Shown here: positions 57,607 through 64,000 of the stretch, in pieces | How positions within the stretch are numbered: position 1 is the stretch's first letter | Layout: every line of letters starts with the position of its first letter | Assembly: GCF_008973715.1 (NCBI RefSeq) | Contig: NZ_WBOL01000002.1 | Location: 124,001 to 188,000 of the forward strand | Direction: 5' to 3' | Origin: Nitrincola schmidtii | GTDB lineage: Bacteria > Pseudomonadota > Gammaproteobacteria > Pseudomonadales > Balneatricaceae | Length of the DNA stretch: 64,000 nucleotides | Translations under genes and position numbers: made by a program | The notes under the pieces: generated by a model | What the model saw: the letters and a program-made list of their open reading frames with translations, nothing else | Told to the model about the DNA's origin: nothing | Database searches by the model: none

Positions 57607-57900
57607 CTAGAGGTGATTTATCGGATCTTGACGACCATGTAAGATACGAATGATTTCAATGTCTTTTGCTTTTATTCTATAAAAGATCGAGTGGCGGTTA
57701 ACTGGAACGCTTCTAATATCAACCATCAAATCAAAACGTTCAATACCGATACGGGGGTGTTCAATCAAAGACCACAATTTTTCTTTAATGCCTTCCAAAT
57801 AAGAGTTGGCTTGATTGGTTCCCCATTGTTGCAGTCCAAACTCATAAATTTGTTTCAAGTCACTTTTTGCCGCAGGAGAGATTACCAGTTCAAAAGCCAT
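57607..57900 (-). CDS. parE: ParE/RelE-family toxin
   Basis: A 97-residue RelE/ParE-fold protein. The pattern FELVISPAAKSDLKQIYEFGLQQWG at the N-terminus and SVPVNRHSIFYRIKAKDIEIIRILHGRQD at the C-terminus is typical of ParE toxins, which target DNA gyrase. It lies eight bases after the antitoxin gene. A RelE-type mRNA interferase is the alternative, but the helical N-terminus and the RILHGRQD end favour ParE. Confidence 0.88.
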   Translation of the reverse strand: MAFELVISPAAKSDLKQIYEFGLQQWGTNQANSYLEGIKEKLWSLIEHPRIGIERFDLMVDIRSVPVNRHSIFYRIKAKDIEIIRILHGRQDPINHL

Positions 57901-57908
57901 TGGAGTTG

Positions 57909-58166
57909 TTAGGCCTTGATATCATCAAATAAAGTATCTAACTCTTTTCTCGATTCAATAACGAAACCTTGGTTTTTGTCTAACTGAATAATACCCTCCT
58001 TTAATTGCTCTCGTAAACGAGATAGCTTGATCTCTTTAATCCAGTCGTCGTGAGTTTCCATGAAGCGAAGTGCTTCTCGAATAACTTCGCTCGCATTGTT
58101 GTAAAGACCACTCTCCACCTTAGCTTTGACGCGAGATTCAAGTTCCGGTGTTAATGAGATGTGCAT
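57909..58166 (-). CDS. parD: ParD-family antitoxin
   Basis: An 85-residue ribbon-helix-helix antitoxin. Residues 1-40 (HISLTPELESRVKAKVESGLYNNASEVIREALR) form the DNA-binding domain. The charged C-terminal half, rich in Lys and Glu, should wrap the toxin. ATG 58166 follows a GGGGT ribosome-binding site; a longer frame to 58271 would read through the promoter and is rejected. It precedes the toxin, the usual order for autoregulated modules. Confidence 0.9.
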   Translation of the reverse strand: MHISLTPELESRVKAKVESGLYNNASEVIREALRFMETHDDWIKEIKLSRLREQLKEGIIQLDKNQGFVIESRKELDTLFDDIKA

Positions 58167-58203
58167 GGTAACCCCCTGACTAAATTGAATTGGACTACTA
58201 AAA

Positions 58204-58232
58204 ATACTAGGCAAATCTACAAAGATTGTCAA
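58204..58232 (-). promoter_or_regulatory. Promoter of parDE-like module
   Basis: On the minus strand a perfect TTGACA (58232-58227) stands 17 bases from TAGTAT (58209-58204), about 38 bases before the antitoxin start. It is the best sigma70 match in the window. ACTA-containing repeats just downstream may be antitoxin operator half-sites. Confidence 0.7.
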
Positions 58233-58381
58233 AGTTTGTAAGCTGTAGCGCCGTTCTATTTTTGTCGCCATATTTACGCGACTATGATGGCATTGTACGA
58301 AACTGATGGTAAGTATTAGCTACGTGTAAATTGACTATACAACGATCTGTAACAGGCTGGGATTATTTTGGAGAGGAGAGT

Positions 58382-58458
58382 TGGTGGGCCCACCAGGACT
58401 TGAACCTGGGACCAACGGATTATGAGTCCGCTGCTCTGACCAACTGAGCTATAGGCCC
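58382..58458 (-). tRNA. tRNA-Ile2 (anticodon CAU, lysidine-modified)
   Basis: A complete 77-base tRNA with encoded CCA. The acceptor stem GGGCCTA pairs with TGGGCCC (one G-T pair). The anticodon loop is CTCATAA. Although CAU could be methionine, the acceptor has C4-G69 and C5-G68, pairs recognised by TilS, which changes C34 to lysidine so the tRNA reads AUA isoleucine. Elongator tRNA-Met has other bases there. Location beside rpoD fits tRNA-Ile2. Its 5' end lies two bases after the rpoD terminator T run. Confidence 0.9.
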
Positions 58459-58459
58459 T

Positions 58460-58500
58460 AAAAACGAGCGCCAATGATACCGATTCGTAAGCATTGGCGC
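58460..58500 (-). terminator. Intrinsic terminator of rpoD
   Basis: On the minus strand GCGCCAATG (58500-58492) pairs with CATTGGCGC (58476-58468), with a 15-base loop. After a short CTCG the T run (58464-58460) follows, directly before the tRNA 5' end. The arms pair without mismatch. Confidence 0.85.
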
Positions 58501-58521
58501 AATATTGTTAAGCGATTGTTT

Positions 58522-60372
58522 TTACTCGTCAAGGAATCCGCGCAGGTGATCGGAGCGGCTTGGGTGGCGCAGCTTACGCAATGCCTTGGCTTCGATCTGA
58601 CGAATACGTTCACGGGTGACGTCGAACTGCTTGCCGACTTCCTCTAGGGTATGGTCGGTGTTCATGTCGATGCCAAAACGCATACGCAGTACCTTGGCTT
58701 CACGAGCGGTTAGACCCGATAGAACGCTGCGAGTCGCTTCACGGAGGCCTTCACCGGTTGCCGTATCGACAGGCGAGGTCATGACCACGTCTTCGATAAA
58801 GTCGCCTAGGCTGGAATCTTCATCGTCACCGATGGGGGTTTCCATAGAGATAGGCTCTTTAGCGATTTTGAGTACCTTGCGAATTTTGTCTTCAGGCATC
58901 TCCATCTTCTCGGCCAATTCTTCCGGAGTGGGTTCACGCCCCATCTCTTGCAGCATTTGACGCGAGATACGGTTCAGTTTGTTGATCGTTTCGATCATGT
59001 GAACCGGAATACGGATGGTGCGCGCTTGGTCGGCAATCGAGCGAGTAATGGCTTGACGAATCCACCAAGTTGCATAGGTTGAGAATTTGTAACCACGACG
59101 GTATTCAAATTTGTCGACCGCTTTCATCAAGCCGATGTTACCTTCTTGGATAAGATCCAAGAACTGCAAGCCACGGTTGGTGTATTTTTTCGCAATCGAG
59201 ATAACCAGACGTAGGTTGGCTTCAACCATCTCTTTCTTGGCACGGCGAGCACGCGCTTCACCGATAGAAAGACGGCGGTTCACATCTTTAATTTCGATCA
59301 GCGTGATGCCAACTTCGTTCTGAATTTGAATTAAGCGACGTTGTGCACGTTTCAGGTCACCGATGTTTTGACCGATTTTTTCTGCCCAGCTTTGTTTACC
59401 AGTGGCTAAACTATCGAACCAATCTGGATTGGTTTCATTGCCTGGGAAGCTTTGGATGAAATCTTTGCGTGGCATGCCAGCACGTTGTGTACAAATACGC
59501 ATAATGGTGCGTTCTTGTGCACGAATTTTTTCGATGAAATCACGAATACGGCCGACCAGCATGTCATAGAATCGTGGTGATAGCTTAATCGGTGAGAAGG
59601 CAATGCTAAGCTCTTCAAGGGCTGCTTGCGCTTCTGGACTGGTTTTGCCATGTGCATCAAGTGCCGCGATGTAGGCTTCTAAGCATTGGCGAATAAGACC
59701 AAAGCGTTGAGCCGCTTCTTCGGGATCAGGACCGCGATCTTTTTCGTCATCGCTGCTGTCATCGTCATCGCCGTCTTCATCGTCGTCGTCATCACTGTCA
59801 GCATCGTCATCATCTTCGTCGAGTTCATCGATGTCGATTTCGTCTTCAGGAATGGGTGCATCTGGGTCGATGTATCCACTGAAAATATCACTCAGACGAC
59901 CTTCTTCTTGAAGGGTGGCGTCATAAGCGGCCAAGATGGCTTCAACACTGCCAGGGAAGTAGGACAGTGCCATCATGACTTCACGAATGCCTTCTTCAAT
60001 GCGTTTGGCGATTTCAATTTCGCCTTCACGTGTGAGAAGCTCGACGGTGCCCATTTCACGCATGTACATACGCACTGGGTCTGTTGTACGACCGGCATCG
60101 GATTCAACGGCGGCGAGTGCTGCGACTGCTTCGTCGTCGGCGTCTTCTACTGAGTCGCCTTCTGTCATCAACAGTGTTTCAGCATCGGGTGCCACTTCGG
60201 ACACGCTAATGCCCATGTCGTTGATCATGCGGATGATATCTTCGACCTGATCTGGGTCTGCGATATCCTCGGGCAAGTGGTCGTTCACCTCTGCATAAGT
60301 GAGGTAACCTTGTTCCTTGCCGCGCGCGATGAGTTCTTTCAGACGAGACTGCTGTTGGGAAGTATCTGACAT
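58522..60372 (-). CDS. rpoD: RNA polymerase primary sigma factor sigma70
   Basis: The housekeeping sigma factor, 616 residues. Region 1.1 is at the N-terminus ([29 protein letters not shown]). Region 1.2 includes [21 protein letters not shown]. The nonconserved region has an extreme Asp/Glu stretch (about residues 172-213). Region 2 has [27 protein letters not shown] and [17 protein letters not shown]. Region 4.2 has [20 protein letters not shown] for -35 recognition. Full length compared with E. coli (613). It is the last gene of the rpsU-yqeY-dnaG-rpoD series. Confidence 0.98.
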   Translation of the reverse strand: MSDTSQQQSRLKELIARGKEQGYLTYAEVNDHLPEDIADPDQVEDIIRMINDMGISVSEVAPDAETLLMTEGDSVEDADDEAVAALAAVESDAGRTTDPVRMYMREMGTVELLTREGEIEIAKRIEEGIREVMMALSYFPGSVEAILAAYDATLQEEGRLSDIFSGYIDPDAPIPEDEIDIDELDEDDDDADSDDDDDEDGDDDDSSDDEKDRGPDPEEAAQRFGLIRQCLEAYIAALDAHGKTSPEAQAALEELSIAFSPIKLSPRFYDMLVGRIRDFIEKIRAQERTIMRICTQRAGMPRKDFIQSFPGNETNPDWFDSLATGKQSWAEKIGQNIGDLKRAQRRLIQIQNEVGITLIEIKDVNRRLSIGEARARRAKKEMVEANLRLVISIAKKYTNRGLQFLDLIQEGNIGLMKAVDKFEYRRGYKFSTYATWWIRQAITRSIADQARTIRIPVHMIETINKLNRISRQMLQEMGREPTPEELAEKMEMPEDKIRKVLKIAKEPISMETPIGDDEDSSLGDFIEDVVMTSPVDTATGEGLREATRSVLSGLTAREAKVLRMRFGIDMNTDHTLEEVGKQFDVTRERIRQIEAKALRKLRHPSRSDHLRGFLDE

Positions 60373-60426
60373 AGAGCCCCTGCGATGAATGCTGATATAA
60401 GTGATGGGTAGAAAAAGAAGCGCAAC

Positions 60427-60432
60427 ATTATA
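60427..60432 (-). promoter_or_regulatory. Putative -10 of an rpoD-proximal promoter
   Basis: A perfect TATAAT on the minus strand lies about 55 bases before rpoD, within the 161-base dnaG-rpoD gap. No good -35 is seen at 16-18 bases. Separate rpoD promoters are known in related bacteria, so this is plausible. Confidence 0.4.
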
Positions 60433-60533
60433 GCTGTTTCAGGCCTTGCTGAATAGTTACAACGAGTAAATTCATTAAACATGGTATAAAAGTAGAGCAT
60501 AAACGTCAGTTTGCCAAATCCTTAGCAGCTTTT

Positions 60534-62441
60534 TTATCGTCCTGACATGAGTAGTTTTTGCAATTGCTTCTTTTCATCTTCAGTTAATGGGGATTGACGC
60601 TGTTTTTTCAAGAGCCTATCGAGTTGATTTTCTGTTTGTCGGTGCGATAGGCGCTGTACAGCATCACGCAACTCTGTTGAAGGATTGGCGTTGGCGGGTA
60701 TCGGTTCAAGGTATGAAATTTCATTTAAAATCATTAAGTAACCAGATAGTTTTGGATTGTGTTTCCAGTCAACAAAGAGTGTGCCAATCGAGTTATCTGG
60801 GTGTGCACGAAAATAGCTAAGTAATTCGATTAATAAATCAATATTGGACTCTTGCAGGTGTCCTAGCGACTCTGGATCATCAAGTTCGCGTGCCAGTGCA
60901 GGACGATGAAGCAGAATCGAGATAATTCGGTTCACTAAACTAACGGTTTTGTTTTTCTGTCCTCTGGAGGAGTGGCTTCTCGCAGATGGACTGATCTCTG
61001 CATCATAATGATGTGGTGGTTGCTCACTGTGACTCAATTCAGGGTAGTCATCATAATCGGATGATGAACTGTACTCTTGTGGATCTCTTTTATCCGAATC
61101 TTTTATAGCAGTTACTGTTGTCGGGTGGCTTATTTGGTGAAGGTTAACCAAGCTGTTGAGTTGATCAATACTTAGCCCGGTCATTTCACTGACTCTTTCC
61201 AGCATCATGTGTTGCAGTAGGCAGGTTTTCATGCTGCGAATGGCAGGTAGCGCTGCAGAAGCAAGGCGGGCTCTTTCGTCCATGCTGTCTAAGGATGCAT
61301 TGCCTGCTAGGCTATCAAAAAAGTACGATGATAGCGGTGTAGCGTTGATGATGCGCTGTTCAAAGGCTGCTTGGCCCTCTTTTTGAATTAAGCTATCAGG
61401 GTCTTCGCCTTCGGGTAAAAATAGAAATCGAATCGATTTGCCATCTTCCATCAAGGGCAGGCTGATATTTAAGGCGCGCTCTGCTGCTTTTCTTCCAGCT
61501 TGGTCGCCATCGAAACAAAAGATGACTTCAGGAACCAGCTTGAATAAGCGAACGATATGCTGTTCAGAAGTGGCGGTGCCCAGTGTTGCGACGGCCCAGT
61601 TAATGCCATGCTGTGCTAGGCCTACCACGTCCATGTAGCCTTCAACGATTAATAGTCGATCCAGTTGGCGATTGCTTTGGCGGGCTTCATATAGGCCGTA
61701 GAGTTCACGACCTTTGTGGAAGGTCTCTGTTTCGGGTGAATTAAGATACTTGGGTTTTTCGTCTCCCAAAACGCGACCGCCAAAGCCAATAACACGACCT
61801 CGCATATCCCTGATGGGAAACATGATGCGATCACGAAAGCGGTCGTAGTGCCTGTCTTTTTCTTCGTTATAGACCACTACGCCAGCTTTTTCCAACTGCT
61901 CGGTCGCCTTGGGAAGCTGGCTAAAATGTTGGATCAAATTGTCCCAGCCGGGTGGTGCATAACCGATCAAGAAGCGAGTGATAATCTCAGCCGATAAACC
62001 TCGCTGTTGCAGATAACGCTTGGCTTTTTCTTTGGTAGATACTTGATTTAATTGGTGTTGAAAGTATTGGCTAGCTTGGTCTAGCAAAGTGATTTGCTGT
62101 TTGACTTGATGTTCTCGTTCGAGTTGTTTTGAGCTTTGCTCTTCACGGGGAATATCTACACCTGCAAGTCGTGCAAGTTCTTCGATCGCTTCAGGGAAGG
62201 AGACATTTTCATATTCCATTAAAAACCCCAGTGCGTTTCCACCCGCACCACAACCAAAGCAATAGTAAAACTGCTTGTCAGGGCTTACGGTGAAAGAGGG
62301 AGAGTTTTCTTTATGGAAAGGGCAGAGGCCAGAGTAGTTTTTACCGCTTCTGCGAAGTTTGACGCGGCTTTCGACAACATCAGTGATGTTGATGCGAGCT
62401 AAAAGGTCGTCAATGAAATATTGCGGAATGCGCCCTGCCAT
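60534..62441 (-). CDS. dnaG: DNA primase
   Basis: DnaG makes RNA primers for replication. The 635-residue protein has the CHC2 zinc site Cys40, His43, Cys61, Cys64. The RNA polymerase/Toprim core contains LIVEGYMDVVGLAQHG and FCFDGDQAGRKAAERAL. A polar linker (about 430-485, rich in Ser/Asp) leads to the C-terminal helicase-binding domain. The length is slightly above E. coli (581), mostly in that linker. It lies 89 bases after yqeY and 161 before rpoD. Confidence 0.97.
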   Translation of the reverse strand: MAGRIPQYFIDDLLARINITDVVESRVKLRRSGKNYSGLCPFHKENSPSFTVSPDKQFYYCFGCGAGGNALGFLMEYENVSFPEAIEELARLAGVDIPREEQSSKQLEREHQVKQQITLLDQASQYFQHQLNQVSTKEKAKRYLQQRGLSAEIITRFLIGYAPPGWDNLIQHFSQLPKATEQLEKAGVVVYNEEKDRHYDRFRDRIMFPIRDMRGRVIGFGGRVLGDEKPKYLNSPETETFHKGRELYGLYEARQSNRQLDRLLIVEGYMDVVGLAQHGINWAVATLGTATSEQHIVRLFKLVPEVIFCFDGDQAGRKAAERALNISLPLMEDGKSIRFLFLPEGEDPDSLIQKEGQAAFEQRIINATPLSSYFFDSLAGNASLDSMDERARLASAALPAIRSMKTCLLQHMMLERVSEMTGLSIDQLNSLVNLHQISHPTTVTAIKDSDKRDPQEYSSSSDYDDYPELSHSEQPPHHYDAEISPSARSHSSRGQKNKTVSLVNRIISILLHRPALARELDDPESLGHLQESNIDLLIELLSYFRAHPDNSIGTLFVDWKHNPKLSGYLMILNEISYLEPIPANANPSTELRDAVQRLSHRQTENQLDRLLKKQRQSPLTEDEKKQLQKLLMSGR

Positions 62442-62530
62442 TGCATCTCCAGCGAATAAATGAATTGCTAATCTAGTTTCCTTTCTAACTAAATCCCTTA
62501 GCGTGTCACGTAAAGCTCAGTGTAAAAAAA

Positions 62531-62974
62531 TTAAAGTCTGGCTTTGACGCGGGCAGATACATGTCCCATTTCGGCGCGTCCTTGAACGCGAGGCTTTACC
62601 AATGCCATGACTTGCCCCATCTGTTGCATACCGGTTGCTCCGGTTGCTTGAATGGCTTCGTCTATGATTTGATCAATATCAGTATCACTGAGAGGCTGCG
62701 GCAAGTAAGTTTTAATCACCTCCAATTCTTGCTGCTCCTTATCGGCCAGTTCTGGGCGCTCAGCCGCCAGATACTGGGTAATCGAATCGCGTCGTTGTTT
62801 AGCCATTTTATCTAATGCGGCCAATACGCGGTCATCATCCAGTTCGATACGTTCATCTACTTCGATGCGATTCAGATCAGATAGAATCAGTCTGATAGTT
62901 CCTAGTCGCACTTTGTCTTTAGCGCGCATAGACTCTTTCATATGTTCTGTGATCTGTTGCTTCAGGTTAGACAT
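62531..62974 (-). CDS. yqeY: GatB/YqeY domain-containing protein
   Basis: A 147-residue YqeY protein, homologous to the tRNA-binding tail domain of GatB. The segments KESMRAKDKVRLGTIRLILSDLNR, ITQYLAAERPELADKEQQELEVIKTYLPQPLS and GATGMQQMGQVMALVKPRVQGRAEMGHVS are diagnostic. Its function alone is not proven; a role linked to tRNA amidation is inferred. The place between rpsU and dnaG is typical. Confidence 0.95.
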   Translation of the reverse strand: MSNLKQQITEHMKESMRAKDKVRLGTIRLILSDLNRIEVDERIELDDDRVLAALDKMAKQRRDSITQYLAAERPELADKEQQELEVIKTYLPQPLSDTDIDQIIDEAIQATGATGMQQMGQVMALVKPRVQGRAEMGHVSARVKARL

Positions 62975-63060
62975 CTGTTGCTCGGTTATATGAACTCTGG
63001 AGAATCCGATTACGGGTTATTGCTGTGTTAGCAATAGTCTATCTATTTCTAAACGTGTTA

Positions 63061-63276
63061 TTAGTACATGCGTACGCGGCGTGAAGTTTCGCGAGATACT
63101 TTTTTAGCATGACGCTTAACAGCTGCAGCGGCTTTACGCTTACGAACAGTAGTTGGCTTTTCGTAATGTTCACGACGACGAACTTCAGCTAAAACGCCTG
63201 CTTTTTCGCAAGAACGCTTGAAACGACGAAGTGCAACGTCAAATGGCTCGTTATCTTTTACTTTTACTGCTGGCAT
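63061..63276 (-). CDS. rpsU: 30S ribosomal protein S21
   Basis: Small ribosomal protein S21, 71 residues, very basic. The start [41 protein letters not shown] is almost invariant among gammaproteobacteria. S21 helps 30S subunits pair with mRNA leaders. GAGGAG lies before the ATG. It heads the macromolecular-synthesis series with dnaG and rpoD and is divergent from tsaD, as in E. coli. Confidence 0.98.
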   Translation of the reverse strand: MPAVKVKDNEPFDVALRRFKRSCEKAGVLAEVRRREHYEKPTTVRKRKAAAAVKRHAKKVSRETSRRVRMY

Positions 63277-63361
63277 GAAAGCTCCTCAGTGTTTTAGGTT
63301 AATTTACAAAAATGCTTGATCGACTTGATTCGGGAATCATGGTTTTTGATCAAGGTGCGAA

Positions 63362-63390
63362 ATTTTACTGATTGACAAGAGCGAAGTAAA
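63362..63390 (-). promoter_or_regulatory. Candidate rpsU promoter
   Basis: On the minus strand TTTACT (63390-63385) and TAAAAT (63367-63362) are 17 bases apart, giving a leader of about 80 bases before rpsU. On the plus strand GATAAT (63425-63430) with GTGAAA (63402-63407) is a weaker candidate for tsaD. Confidence 0.4.
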
Positions 63391-63472
63391 GCGATCAATG
63401 GGTGAAATTAGGTATGGATTTGGCGATAATAGCGAATAAGTCTTGGCTTTAAAAATTTAGGTGGGGTGTTAG

Positions 63473-64000
63473 ATGCGTGTGCTGGGTATTGAAACATCGT
63501 GTGACGAGACAGGCGTAGCCGTATATGACAGTGAGAAAGGCTTGTTAGCAGATGCCCTTTACAGTCAGGTTGCCATGCATACTGAATACGGTGGTGTCGT
63601 TCCGGAATTGGCATCTCGTGATCATGTCAGAAAACTGATTCCTTTGATCCGTGAAGTGTTAGCGGATGCTGATATCGATCTTTCTGAATTAGATGCGGTT
63701 GCCTACACGGCTGGCCCTGGCTTAATTGGTGCGTTAATGGTCGGTGCATCAACGGGGCGTGCGCTGGCATTGGGGTTGGGTATACCTGCGATGGCTGTGC
63801 ATCATATGGAAGGTCACTTGTTGGCACCCATGTTAGAAGAAAATCCCCCTGCCTTTCCGTTCGTGGCTTTATTAGTGTCGGGTGGTCATACGCAGTTGGT
63901 TCGCGTTGATGCTATTGGGCAGTATGAGTTGCTGGGTGAGTCGTTGGACGATGCGGCAGGGGAGGCGTTTGATAAAGCCGCTAAAATGTTGGGGCTGGAA
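63473..64000 (+). CDS. tsaD: tRNA N6-threonylcarbamoyladenosine transferase TsaD, 3'-truncated by window edge
   Basis: TsaD transfers the threonylcarbamoyl group to A37 of ANN-decoding tRNAs. The first 176 residues are visible. The ASKHA-fold start [19 protein letters not shown] and the metal site His111/His115 (HHMEGH) are present, as is [11 protein letters not shown]. The frame is open to the last base, so the C-terminal half lies outside. Divergent from rpsU, the usual gammaproteobacterial arrangement. Confidence 0.97.
   Translation, partial: MRVLGIETSCDETGVAVYDSEKGLLADALYSQVAMHTEYGGVVPELASRDHVRKLIPLIREVLADADIDLSELDAVAYTAGPGLIGALMVGASTGRALALGLGIPAMAVHHMEGHLLAPMLEENPPAFPFVALLVSGGHTQLVRVDAIGQYELLGESLDDAAGEAFDKAAKMLGLE

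Noticed and set aside
58167-58271. N-terminal extension of the antitoxin to 120 residues
   Set aside because: It would translate the promoter region; the ribbon-helix-helix homology starts at 58166.
58382-58458. Reading the CAU tRNA as elongator or initiator tRNA-Met
   Set aside because: The first acceptor pair is G-C, unlike initiator tRNA, and C4-G69/C5-G68 match the TilS-recognised tRNA-Ile2.
59686-60153. 155-residue plus-strand frame opposite rpoD with hydrophobic Val/Ile-rich sequence
   Set aside because: It is the reverse reading of the Asp/Glu repeat of RpoD, which produces artificial Ile/Val runs.

Overview
The window looks like a chromosomal core segment from a marine gammaproteobacterium, probably Oceanospirillales (Oceanospirillaceae-like). 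This rests on gene order (zapE, rplM-rpsI, petABC, sspAB, dolP-diaA-yraN-lpoA facing rsmI, rnpB, then the mra/dcw cluster), a six-gene Mrp antiporter operon, a trimethylamine monooxygenase and the rpsU-yqeY-dnaG-rpoD block beside tsaD. Base composition is moderate (high 40s % G+C by eye). The assignment is an inference from synteny and protein resemblance, not from a 16S gene.

Layout. 1-4518: a 5'-truncated GMC oxidoreductase, a LysR regulator, the division ATPase ZapE and an AcuI/YhdH-type quinone-like oxidoreductase. 4519-9770: ribosomal proteins L13/S9, the cytochrome bc1 operon petABC and sspAB, each block closed by a clear intrinsic terminator. 9774-13113 (minus): an envelope and replication-timing group, dolP, diaA, yraN and lpoA, divergent from rsmI. 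14036-14388: RNase P RNA. 14566-31491: a complete, tightly overlapping division and cell-wall cluster (mraZ, rsmH, ftsL, ftsI, murE, murF, mraY, murD, ftsW, murG, murC, ddlB, ftsQ, ftsA, ftsZ), followed by lpxC, secA, argJ and mutT. Its promoter is readable, with MraZ operator repeats on an exact 10-bp period. There is also a near-consensus LexA-like box between rnpB and mraZ.

37127-42974 (minus): a Mrp/Mnh Na+/H+ antiporter operon with subunits A and B fused. 43198-46505: a chemoreceptor translationally coupled to a D-2-hydroxyacid dehydrogenase. 46541-51395 (minus): a small unknown protein, a dihydroorotate-dehydrogenase-like flavoprotein and a large pyruvate:ferredoxin oxidoreductase (NifJ). 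51658-53019: a Tmm-type trimethylamine monooxygenase with no canonical start codon in the required place. 53054-57553: a Ycf46-like AAA ATPase, an SDR/DUF2867-like pair with a duplicated C-terminal domain, a NYN-domain protein and a HAD phosphatase. 57607-58232: a parDE-like toxin-antitoxin module with a near-ideal promoter. 58382-63276 (minus): tRNA-Ile2(CAU), rpoD, dnaG, yqeY and rpsU, divergent from tsaD, which runs off the right edge.

Most of the window is conserved housekeeping DNA. I see no CRISPR array, insertion sequence, prophage or integron, and no intergenic gap above 300 bases. I do not find a convincing wholly new multi-gene system. The best leads are the non-AUG start of tmm, the LexA-like site before the dcw cluster, the split and duplicated DUF2867 locus with a NYN partner, and the chemoreceptor-dehydrogenase coupling.
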